From the NCBI GenBank assembly GCA_029961685.1, contig JARWKL010000001.1, positions 57,895,314 through 57,959,313 of the forward strand: a stretch of 64,000 nucleotides of DNA, in the 5' to 3' direction. Shown piece by piece: positions 12,224 through 22,931 of the stretch. The notes under the pieces were generated by a model, which did no database searches, had not been told where the DNA came from, and was given only the letters and a program-made list of their open reading frames with translations. This stretch comes from Aristolochia californica. Taxonomy: Eukaryota; Streptophyta; Magnoliopsida; Piperales; Aristolochiaceae. Made by a program: the position numbers and the translations under genes. Each line of letters starts with the position of its first letter. Position 1 is the first letter of the stretch.

Positions 12224-12595
12224 ATGGAGGCAAGCCGCAAGAGAAGAGGATTCATCAAGTCCAAGTTGCCACTGTCCTTCCACAGAGGGCCTAAGGCTTC
12301 TATCCCCATGCAATACAGTAGCAAGGTCAATCCTAGCCGATCGTCGCTGACGCCGTCTGTGGAGTATTCCTTTCCTCCGGTGATGCAGAAATCGGCGTTC
12401 GTAAAAATGGATGGAAGCGGGGACACTGTCAGCCAAATTCGTGGAACTAATGTTGGCCCAGATCAGAATAGTGATGACAGTGTTGACAAGAAGGCTGCAA
12501 TCTACATTTCTTACGTTCAAGAGAGGTTTAAGCTTGAAAGGGTCAATTCTGATAGAAGAAAGTTGGAAGAGATCCAAGCAAGGTCTGTCTATTAA
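12224..12595 (+). CDS. Small plant protein with C-terminal KAAxYISxVQERF motif
   Basis: A 123-residue single-exon frame. The N-terminus is basic (MEASRKRRGFIKSK), the middle is Ser/Pro-rich, and residues about 90-115 read KAAIYISYVQERFKLERV followed by NSDRRKLEEIQ, a likely amphipathic helix. That tail matches my memory of a small plant family of unknown function; I cannot name an ortholog. The start is chosen because it follows a TATA box at a normal distance, has a purine at -3 (AAAGATGG), and the N-terminus has family character. The next possible Met (12411, residue 63) would drop the basic region. No domain of known biochemical role is visible. It has no neighbour in the duplicated MADS/RAV units. 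Confidence 0.7.
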   Translation: MEASRKRRGFIKSKLPLSFHRGPKASIPMQYSSKVNPSRSSLTPSVEYSFPPVMQKSAFVKMDGSGDTVSQIRGTNVGPDQNSDDSVDKKAAIYISYVQERFKLERVNSDRRKLEEIQARSVY

Positions 12596-13440
12596 TAAAA
12601 GTAGAATCTAGCGTCAAATAACCAGTTTCTTCCATGAAAGCAAATGTACTTGACATGGCTCCTGAAGAGTAGGTTCATAAATTTCATTTGTTAAGAAAAG
12701 ACGGGTGTGGTGTAATCTATAATGTAGTTATGTATAAATCCGGAGGTAAGTTTATCTCCTTTACATTTGTAATTGTAATGAGTCTGCTTGGATCAATAAG
12801 AGTTTCTTTATTTCTGAATGGTTTCTCTGATTCTTTGTTGGGCTTCTTTTGGATAAAAGTGTCGATGAATAATTATCAAAATGCTCTGTACTGAATCTTA
12901 AAATATCTGCCAGTATGAAACAAATCTCTTAACTTCGACTACTCTGGGATTAGCAAAACACTTGTTTTCCTTTCCTTCTTCCTTAAAAAGGGCTTTCCAA
13001 ACCAGATTACCATTTTAGAGGAAGAAAAAGAAAATGATACCTCCAGTATATGAATTCTGTACTGTTAGGGGTATTTCTTTAGAAACCGTGCTTTATCTCC
13101 TGCCCTAGCTAGGAAACAAATATTCTGAAAATCACTGGTCCTCTTTTTTCTTCTTCTCTCTTTTTCCAGATTCCAAATTCATGTGAAAGTGCAATTATGA
13201 GGTTCTAAAAAGGTTTTATATTCTTCTATGGAGAAGATTTTTACATAAAATATCTGTGAATAAAGTGTGAGGAACATGGGGGGACCCATGACTTCCTTTT
13301 GGCCATGAACATAGGCAGAAAAGTATCATGGTTTGCAAGTTGAAATTTGCATTACAGTCATAAAAAGGATATTCTGGGAGTGAGTTTTCCCTTGAACTAG
13401 AATGTTCCCTAAATTAAATTTAAATGGAATTATTTTTATC
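12596..13440. other. 3' flank of the small gene and spacer
   Basis: The 3' UTR probably ends within the first 200-300 bp. No other feature recognised. Confidence 0.45.
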
Positions 13441-14300
13441 GCGTGTTTAATCGTACTACATCTCTATATCTAGAGAAAGTAGGGAATCATTGAAGTTTTT
13501 CATGGAAAGCTTCCCCAACTTTCCAAGAACTACAGTGATAGCAATTTCTTGGGTAAAATCTTGAATTAGAAAGAGATTTGGTAAACCTATGGAGACATGT
13601 TCATAAACAAAATGGTAGTCTATGTTGATGTGTTTACTTTGAGGATGTTGAACCATAATTTCTGGAAGTTAGGTAGCACTTAAGTTATCACAATAGATAA
13701 TTAATATAAAGTAAGAAATTTTAAGGTCATTGACTAGATATGGGCTCCATAAGACTTCAACACATGTAGAGTAGCCAATGCATGGTATTTAGCTTCCGTA
13801 CTAGAGTAGGAAACTATCGGTTGCTTTTTAGCTAACCAACACATAAGATTTAGTCCAAGATACATCGAGTATCCGGATGTATCTTAATAAGTTGAAGGAC
13901 AACTAGCCCAATCAACATCAGAATATACGCACTAAAGTATGAACAAATGTAGAGTGCCTTTGAATATATCTTTGAATTCATTTAACAAGTTGAAAATGGA
14001 AGTTAGTAGGTTTATGCATAAACTAACAAACATTGTTGAATGTAAAACAAAGCTCTAGTCATGTAATTATGACATATTAAAGAGTCCAAATACCATGATA
14101 TAATGTGGGGTTCTAGTAATCTATTCTAGGGGAGTCACCTTTGATGATATTTGTAAAGGGGTGTCAACAGGGGTGGATGAATATATCCTAGCTTTATGAA
14201 GAAGGTTGGCCACATCTTTTGTTTGGTGTAAATTGATAGAATTAGAAGAACTATGAACTTGGATGTTAAGGAATGAATTGCAAGACCAAATGGTAAAATC
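13440..14300 (-). pseudogene. Ty1-copia RT C-terminus and RNase H relic
   Basis: Piecewise minus-strand translation gives SDVDWASCPSTYQDTSGY, then WLAKKQPIVSYSSTEAKYHA, then QHPQSKHINIDYHFVYEHV, in the order of copia RNase H. Several stops and shifts are needed and no LTR is seen. It faces away from the gag-like relic just to the right, so the two are separate insertions or an inverted remnant. Confidence 0.75.
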
Positions 14301-14429
14301 ATGCCGGTTTCTGTTATTTTGATGATAACAAAATGGGCAGTTTAAAAGTGTATTATTAACAATGTTATTTGAATAGAATTTTTCTTACAATTCATGGGAT
14401 TTGAATTATGGGAAACAATAACCAATTGA

Positions 14430-15340
14430 CTCTTCATCCTATCCCAAAATATAAAAGGAAATATTTATTCCAAAACAAGTATGTGATTGGGATGACTTAG
14501 ACAATATAAAAATTGATGGCAATTCTAAAGTTATGAAACTCGTTCTTAGTTTCTTAAATGATGAATTGGTAGATTATTTTTTATCTTGTATATCAGCTAA
14601 ATTAAAATCTAATTTTTTTAAGAACATGAAATGTGGCTCTTCACACTCCAAGTGCACTACACATAGTAACATTATAAGCATTGAAGATTGTATACACTCA
14701 TAATTAGTAGGGAACATAATATCAAATCAAGATGAAACTTCAGGGGATGATAGTTGTGAGGAATTAGACAAGGAAGAACTCGTTAGACAACTAGATGAAT
14801 ATATGTCCTCATTTAGAAGAAAAAAAAAATTAATGAGTCAACTTTCAAAATTAGAAAAGGAAATTAAATCCTTGAAAGCTAAATGTTCCTCCAAGATAGA
14901 AGTGCTTAGAAAAAAAAATTGATGGGCTCCTCTCTAAATGTGAGAATCTTGAATTCCATTCTTCAAACATTCATGAGTTGAAAAATGAAAAATGAAATTT
15001 TTTTATCTAGGGTTTTAGAACTTCAAGAAAGAAAATATGATAAAGATCACAACGTCACAAATCTATAATGAATCATGTTATAAATGTGAAATCATAGGCC
15101 TTTATGCATTTGAGTGTTCAACTAGAAGATCAAAGTTGAATTAGGTGAAGCAAATTTGGATTCTCAAGAGAAACCTAAATTTGCCTTTAAAAATTGAGAT
15201 GGTAGTATCCAAACAAATTGGGTACTCACCTGATCTTCGAGCAAGAAGTACATTCTCTGAGCCAAACTATATACTACATGAAAATCACCTAGATAACTTG
15301 TGGTATATGAATTGTGCAAATCGAACTCAAATTTGATATT
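14430..15340 (+). pseudogene. Ty1-copia gag relic
   Basis: A broken plus-strand frame includes a Lys/Glu-rich segment (LSKLEKEIKSLKAKCSS, about 14845-14900) and a degenerate zinc knuckle, CYKCEIIGLYAFECSTRRSK (about 15075-15135), with the His lost. A trace of the protease start (WYMNCANRT for WYxDSG) follows near 15300. Stops occur throughout. Confidence 0.65.
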
Positions 15341-15709
15341 CATGTCAATTCAAAGATTCTTATATGGGACTTGGTTTTGAGGATTGGTTCAATGATAGTT
15401 TCATCATGTAACTTCATACACCTATCCTTATCTAGTTTATATAGACTTGGAATTTTTATATAAATCAAAATCCTATATAAATTACTACTTAGTAATCATT
15501 AGCCAAAGACATGTCAAGGAAAGATTTTGCTAGTTTCCAACCAATATGAATTTATTTGACATATTTTGGAAATAACATTGGTTGTTCTTAAGTATGGTCT
15601 TGCATGTTATAATAATCTTGATCCATACTTCTAGTTGAATTAAGCGGTAATGACTCAAGTGGTAGGCCTATTTCAACATAGAATTATATTCTCAAAAAAA
15701 AAAAAAAAA

Positions 15710-16195
15710 TCCTCGTCTAGAATTTTATTTTTTATATTTATATTTTTGGTTTTTCCAATTTACCTATTTAATTTTTTAATAAAAATAAAATATTCATATT
15801 AGATAACAATAAATTAATATCTATATTTATATGGCTGAATATAAAAATAATATGAAACGTCTAAATTTATATATACACAGAGAAAAATTTATATTCAAAG
15901 AATATAAAATAATCTAAAGGTAGAAAATATATCTCTAGAAATTGATGTCAGTCCTACTTTTTGCATCGATGCCATGTATGTTCTCAAGAATTATATTTTT
16001 TATATTTTATATTTTTGGTTTTTCCTATATACCTATTTTTTAATTAAAACAAAATATTCAGATTAGAAAAAAATTAAAGTGAAACTTCTAAATATATATA
16101 TACACACATAAAATAATGTTAAAAGTACGAAAATATATCTCTAGAAACTGATGTCAATCCTTTTTTTTTGCATGGATGCCATGTATGTTGTCTTC
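15710..16195. repeat. Direct tandem duplication, roughly 240-270 bp, AT-rich
   Basis: Two diverged units, about 15718-15985 and 15990-16195. Both contain TATATTTTTGGTTTTTCC, an AAAATATATCTCTAGAAA phrase and GATGCCATGTATGTT. Confidence 0.75.
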
Positions 16196-16199
16196 AAGC

Positions 16200-17750
16200 T
16201 AATGCTAGAGCTAGGGTTCAGAAACATCACTATATGCAACAATTATTTAGCCAGGAATGAACTGGAACAAACATGTTACCAGATATAACATACATCCCTT
16301 CAAGGCTGAAAGATGCCTCCAAAGTTGCATCACTCGAGACTAGCATACAGTAATAATTGGCAATCTACCAACAAAAAAGAAGAAAAGAACAAAATAACGT
16401 AAGACACGTCTGGTAGACCATAACTAGTCATAATTGTCACAGACTACTGTTACGTCAAAATATTATCATTCAAGGGGCATATGCGATCATGGGCTGGAGC
16501 AGGGATGAGTATGGGACATGAGAAACGGAGGAGGGACGGATTAGGTTTCTAACCTCATCTCGTCTCGTTCTATAACTGGGAATGACCTTTGGCCTGCCAT
16601 TGCTTTGTTTTAACAAAGAATCTAATTTCACCTCCCTTTAATGCAATGTACATGGTAGTGGACACACTTGCTAAGTTGCTTCTCTACTAGGCACACTACC
16701 TTGTTGATAAATGAAATACTGTTAGTAATAGTAAATAGCTTGGGTCCCAAGTATGCTTGTATAGGTGTAGTAAAATTAAGCTCCCCTCCAATCACATGGA
16801 AGGGGTCAGTGAGACCTATTTCTCCGTATAAATGGCTATTATTCAACTTTTCATGTAATTGAAGGAGACTAGTCCTGCTGGTATTATATATATATACTAG
16901 CAAATCTTAACTTGTGATAAAGGGAGAGGGCCGCCTCCGCCAATTGTACCTATTTCCAGCATCCTCTGCAAGTCATTGAAGATGCTAGGGAAGGAGATGA
17001 GGTGGGGGACACCTTTACCTCGCCCATGAATGAAATTTCCGCATCGAACACCAGGCAAGCGTGGGGGAGGCCACTCCCCCTTCTCCTTCCCCGGCATCCT
17101 CTAAAACTTGCCGACAACAACGGAAACAGAAAAGGGGGGAGTGTAGGCTCTCCCTTTCCGGCACAGCCTCCATGTCCCCCTCTCATTGCCCATTTTTTTT
17201 TTTTTTTTAAAAAAACCACGAAGGAAAAGAAGGAAGAACAAAGTAGGATAGAGCATGGAGCAAACCCATGAAGGCAACCAATGGTAGAAAGTGAAATTCC
17301 AATATAAAAGGTGGAGTGTTACATTCCATCGCTTTGTTAAGAAATAGGGTCATTCACTTCTTCTGGGTGACATGAATTCTACCTCGACTTTCCAATTTTA
17401 TACATAATAAGATAGAATTTAAGTAATTTACACATTTTCTTTCATTTTGACCAAACTTTAGTTTTATTTATAGAGGGCAAGGAACCACCCTTAGTACACC
17501 ACAAGGGACTAACCCAGTTTCAAACAGAAAAACAATCCAAGTCTTCATTCACATACAAGCTAAAGCTGCAACAACCTAAAAAGGCCTTCTATCTTCCAAA
17601 ACATATTTTATTCTATCAGAGAAGCTTGCCACTGAATCTCTGGCTGATAGTTTTGAGTCTCACAGCCTGTACAATTCCCAAGGAATGACAACTCGGAGAC
17701 TGCATTAAAAGCAAAAATGAAGCCAAATTCGTGTACAAAAACATCTGTAC
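16200..17750. other. Spacer 3' of the MADS gene
   Basis: Contains a poly-T run (about 17192-17209) and purine-rich stretches. No gene recognised. The part next to 17752 is presumably the MADS 3' UTR. Confidence 0.5.
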
Positions 17751-17751
17751 T

Positions 17752-20117
17752 TTACCTTTGAAATGTACCACTTGTGCTCCCCTCGGCCGGGTTATTCGAT
17801 TTCAATCTGGTTTCCTGCAACTTGATTTGCAGCAGTAGGAGGGTAATAAAGTAGTTGAATTTTGGGAAATCACATGGTAGAAATCAGTTTACTGTAGTAT
17901 AATCTACAATTAGAATCTCACCCTTCTCTGTAGGCTTGCGTTCTCATCCAGAAGAGCTCTTAGCTGCAAATGAAATGAGAAGGAATGATTGTCATTGTAA
18001 TCTTTTATGTATTCTTTATCTAAACCAGAGTGGTCCTATTTGTTCTTTCGTTAACAGGAGAAAACGAGTTTGGAGTCTCACCTTCTTCTTCTGTAAGTTG
18101 ATATGCTCTACTTTAAGGCCTCTCTGTAACCAAAAAATAAAATAAAAAAACTTCGATTTGATATATATATATATATATTCTTCGGTCTTTACCAAGCCAT
18201 TCTAAACACAAACCCTGACCCAAGAATTTCAGGTGCTTTTCCACACATATCATGCATACATGCGCCTTGAAATTGTAAATGAGTTATATATAAACTTCGG
18301 TTTGTTTTAATATGTAGATATGTATGACACTATAAGAGAGCATTTGTAACTCTGTATGACAACTTACATGATCATTTTAGAGAGAATTTTCTACTTCCAT
18401 GCAGCAGTATGAGGCTACGCACATTCAATAAAAAAGAAGATGTGAATGAGACTCATTCACCGGACTAAAAAATCCCGGTCACCTATGATTATAACGTTAG
18501 ACACGTTAAGAAAATGACCCATTATTGATGAAGTGGTTTCCTTTGGATGTAGGTTGTAGTGGACCTCTCCTTTTTTATGGGAAAATAGGAGTTTAATATT
18601 ACGGGATCTGGTCTAGCAGAGGGGCTATGTGTTTCCATCAATGAACATCTGAATAGACGAGAGCCTATCTTCGATCTTCTTATGGAAATTGCAGTTTTTT
18701 TGAATTTCATTATGTTTAGAAATTCATAAGTTTTATCATATAAGATTTTAATCGTCAAATAAAGATTTAAGATTTGTTAGCTTATACACTAGCAATGGAG
18801 CTTTCCCTTCCAATCAAATGGTGAAGGCAAATAAGATTCATCTCCAAAATAAGTATGAGAAAGTAGAAATTTTCCACAAAATTACAAGAGATCCATTACC
18901 ATTCTGGTTCGAACTCGTTCGACTCCAACCTTCAGTTGGCTCTCTAGTTGTTTAAGCTCTCTCATGCCCAAGGATGATAAGTCTTCTCCTAACAAATGAC
19001 TACAGCAAGAAGAATGTCAAGTTCATGAAAGGAGTAATAAGTCTCCTACCAGGTGTAATGGAAATGTCAGGATGCTTACTTAATCTTTTCCTCCATAGAT
19101 TGTATTGACTTTCGTAAGTTGTTCAACTCGGCCATCCAAAACTGATTCAGGTAGGGAATGGAAGATCATAAACACAGTCGAAAAGTGGTGAAAATATGAT
19201 ACTGTCTGCTTCAAATTAACAATCATAAGAGATATATTTCCAAGTGATCTATAACCATGAAATTTCCTGACACACACGAAAATGGAAGACTGAAACAAAA
19301 GCTGTTCATTTCAGGAAGGATCGACATAAAGGAAACCTGGGTATCCAGATCATGCTTACGAATTCCAAGAGGATAGAGGTAAGCGGAAAGTCAAGGCAAA
19401 AGGACTACCTCAACTGTTCTGGAATGCTGAGTATAGAGATGCGGAATACCAACAGCGTCTCTGTATCTCGAGATGGTGCTATGAATGCTAAAGAAAAGCA
19501 ATACGATAATCAAAAGATTAAAAAAAAAAAGAAACAAAAGAAATAGAATTTCTGTGTAAACCCAATAAGGAAAGAGAGCAGTAAATGCAATTGGAGCATT
19601 CAAGAGCCCGATTTGCTGCCCGAAGACTTGAACAACGATAGCTCTTGCACTGTTGAAAGCTTTCCGGCTGTCTTTTCCCTGCCACTTTCTGATGTAGTAA
19701 TTTGAGGTCTGGAAAAGGCATGAACAGGAAGAAAAAGAAAAACAAAAAGACAAAGACAATTTGCCGAGGAAAAAGAGCAAAAGCCCCTCCTGTCTACTGG
19801 GCCCTTAGTCTGTCGAGGAGTGCCATTTCACGTACGCAGAAACAAAAGAACAAACCACTGAAAGAAGAAGGAAGAGAGACTCCGGCTTTGTATCTGAGAG
19901 TCGGAGAATTGCATAGAAAGAGAAACCGTACGTACTCATTCGTTGCATATTGGCAAGGCTTGCCGGTGGCAGAGAAGATGACAAGCGCCACCTCCGCGTC
20001 GCAGAGAATCGAGAGCTCAAACGCTTTCTTGAGAAGCCCGTTCCTTCGCTTGGAGAATGTAACTTGCCTGTTCGTCGTGTTTTCGATCCTTTTCAGTTCG
20101 ACCTTGCCCCTACCCAT
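17752..20117 (-). CDS. MIKC-type MADS-box transcription factor, seven exons, intact
   Basis: Exons by splice signals and frame: 19936-20117 (182 bp), 19409-19487 (79), 19080-19141 (62), 18900-18999 (100), 18082-18123 (42), 17922-17963 (42) and 17752-17814 (63). All introns are GT..AG and phases join without a stop, giving 189 residues. The MADS domain starts [18 protein letters not shown] (residues 1-60). The I region has [11 protein letters not shown]. The K domain has [16 protein letters not shown] and [18 protein letters not shown]. The C-terminus is very short (last exon 20 residues) with no family motif. It should act as a DNA-binding nuclear regulator that binds CArG boxes as a dimer. 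From memory the end of the MADS domain and the I region are closest to TM8; FLC-like is the main alternative. It faces away from the SEP-like promoter module in the duplicated unit. Confidence 0.88.
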
Positions 20118-20228
20118 CTCAAAAAGAGACAGAAAAACAGTGCTGAATTAAGCAGGGAGATGGATGATGGACGAATAACTACTCGACGATGAAGAAAGGA
20201 GGCATATCCTCAGATCGAGTTCGACCTT

Positions 20229-20236
20229 CTTATAGA
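20229..20236 (-). promoter_or_regulatory. Probable TATA box of the MADS gene
   Basis: Minus strand reads CTATAAGAAGG about 115 bp upstream of the ATG at 20117. This fits a leader of roughly 80-90 bp. Confidence 0.5.
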
Positions 20237-20239
20237 GAA

Positions 20240-22238
20240 ACTAGTCAAGGGATTTTTCAGTCGGACCATGGATGAGATATTTGATCAGACATCACTTTGA
20301 GGCCTCCAAGATGAGTCATGGACTCTGATACAATTACATGACTGACATTTTTTCTTAAACTTTTTCATCTTTTCCCTTGAATGTCCTGCAAAAACATTTT
20401 GATTAATTTATTTTATGTGTGATGCCCATTTTCATGATTTTATTTCAGGAAAAGAAATACTCATTGACTAAATGATATATAGTATCTTTTAACTCCTTTA
20501 CTCAAATATGAAATCCAAATATCCAATTAGTATAGAAATTTGTAACTAAAAAATCTTATTAGCCAATTTTTATCAAGTAATTACAATATACTTATGTACT
20601 TCTAAATTTAATAATTTTTTGTTGATTATCATATATTATCATAAATTTATGGGCAATTTAAATTTAAAAGCTTTTATTTGAAAGGAGGTAAAACTATAAA
20701 TTATAGTTAAAATCAATCTTATTGTTTTATTATTAATCAAGGGTGTGCACCAAACCCCGACTTTTGGAAAGGATTCATTTATTAGATAAACAGTAAAAGT
20801 GGGCTCTGGGAGAGGTTTTGATGATTCATGACAACTCGACGGATTAAATGGCTATTGTATTGGCAATGCATCATTCAAATTTCTGCCCTATCAACTTTTG
20901 ATGATAGGATAGGGGTCTACCTTGGTTGTGACAGGTGACAGAGAATTAGGGTTCAGTTCCAAATAAGGAGCATGAGAAACGGCTACTATATCCAAGGAAG
21001 ACAACAATCGATCAAATTACCCAATCCTGACACAAGATTCATTACTAATCAAGGGTATTTACATACCTAAGTATTTAATAGATATAAAAAAATTAATTGA
21101 GTTTATAGACATTTTAATAAAGTTATTTTAGGTATTTTTTATTATTTAGTAAATGGTGTTGGTGGATTCCCCCCCCATATAAGGGATTAAAACATCAATT
21201 TTATCGTTGAATAGGTTTTATTGAAATAAAATAAAATTAACAGATTTTTGAGATATACAAAATTTATATAGAAGGATGTTTTAAATATTTTCTTTTTCAG
21301 TCTTCACAACTAATATGATAAAATTATTTAAGCTATTGTCTTATTCAACTACTGCACAGTCTGTAGTGGTATTAAAGTAATTTTCACTCAAAAGGAACAA
21401 AAATGAGGGGACTTTTCCCCTTTCATGTGTGGAAAAGGTTGTTGGCCCTCGACCTTGTTTTTCATCCACAAGAAAAAGGGTTGTGAAAGGAGGGTTGTGG
21501 AAAGGTCTCTAATATGAGTGGGTTCCATTGAAAAAGAAAGGGGTGAGGGCCTCCTCCACGACCCTCTTCTTTATGCCAAGTGAAACAAAAAGGAAAAAGG
21601 GGATGAAATATACCATCCCCACTTCATGGAAGGGGGGAACTTTCTATGTTAAAAGTCCTCATGTGAGAGGAAGAAATTCTTCCTCCAGTACAAGATAAGA
21701 AAGGTGAAAAGGGAGGGAGGCCCCCCACAAAGAGAAGGACAGCCATGAAGGCTGTAATCCTTACCCACCTCTCATCAAATGTTTTACCATCTATTGATGA
21801 AAGTAATCACCTTTTGAAAGGTATGCCAATAGTCATGATCATGGTCTAAAATCCTACTACTCTATTGAGGTAATCTAACTGGCCACATATTTCCATTATA
21901 AAAAATTATTTTTCAATAAGTATATAATAGATTGAAACAAAAAAAAAAAATTGCTTCTCAAGATAAGCATATGATTATCTTATCCAATTTATTTGACAAG
22001 AATAAAGTTGTAGTCCAAGTTAAATGTTTCTCTTGGTTCAGATTAATCGACAACAATGTAGGTAATAGAAGTATATTTCAAGGTTTTTAGGAGATGAAAC
22101 CTTTGAAATAATATCAAAGAGACTGGGGAGGAGTAATGGTTAGTATAGAGAGCAATAAAAGGGAGTAATTCTAATTAGTTTGGATTGTTGAACTTAGATC
22201 ACAACATGAATTGATGAAGGTGATGTGAATGTTAGTGG
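20240..22238. other. MADS upstream region and unit 1 spacer
   Basis: No coding sequence. 20651-22230 is shared with unit 2 except for about 370 bp (20840-21208) missing there. Contains GGAGG-rich low-complexity stretches around 21480-21740. Confidence 0.6.
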
Positions 22239-22271
22239 AGAATCCCTAAACCCTAAACCCTTAACCCTAAC
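22239..22271. repeat. Interstitial telomere-like repeat patch
   Basis: Plus strand reads CCCTAAACCCTAAACCCTTA followed by ACCCTAACCC, i.e. four or so units of the plant telomere repeat. The paralogous place in unit 2 (39421-39470) has about 50 bp of unrelated sequence. Confidence 0.85.
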
Positions 22272-22896
22272 CCAACCACGATTTTCCATGCAATAAATTG
22301 ATAACCTAAGCCGATTTAGTAGTTATTCGTTGGAATTGAATCAGTGATAACTAAACATGTACAAGCAAAATTCACCTAAAATTTTATTTTTATTTCAAGT
22401 AAATCTCTCCAAATTTTCCTATACTAAAAACTCCCATAACGATCTTGAAGGACTACCAAACTCAATACTCCTCCGGAATACCGACCCGTCATTAACGGTA
22501 AAACCATGACTCTTTAAACACGCCACGTAAGCATATATTTAAGGAGGACCACTGTAAGCTGAACCAGCTGGCCAATAGGCGACCGACACGTTCCAAACTG
22601 CTTTTGGAAAATAATCCCCAGAAAGTGGTATACGGCTATCGCGCCTCCCTTCCTTTCTGAAGACAGCGACAGGTGGAGCACATATTTGTCAACTAGAACC
22701 GGAACCACCCTCGATGTTTGATTTAATTACAAATAAACCATTTTCTTAATACGTGAGCGGTTCTGACTGTACCGCTCTGACTCGGCTTTCATTTCCAGCG
22801 CTTCCCATGCTTATGCTCGCGGGCCCCAGTGTACATGACAGGTGGATAATTAAATGAGATTAGGATAATTAACGTTAACGATCACCAGTTTCTTCT

Positions 22897-22931
22897 GGTT
22901 GCTGGTTGCTGGTTGCTGGTTGCTGGTTGCT
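22897..22931. repeat. Heptamer tandem repeat (GGTTGCT)n
   Basis: Five copies of GGTTGCT here. The paralogous site at about 39956-39969 has two. Confidence 0.9.

Noticed and set aside
13440..15340. One retrotransposon spanning both relics
   Set aside because: The RNase H part is on the minus strand and the gag part on the plus strand, with no LTRs or target duplication to join them.
19391..19780. 129-residue minus-strand frame around MADS exon 2
   Set aside because: It reads through the intron 1 acceptor; only 19409-19487 is exon, shown by canonical size and splice phase.
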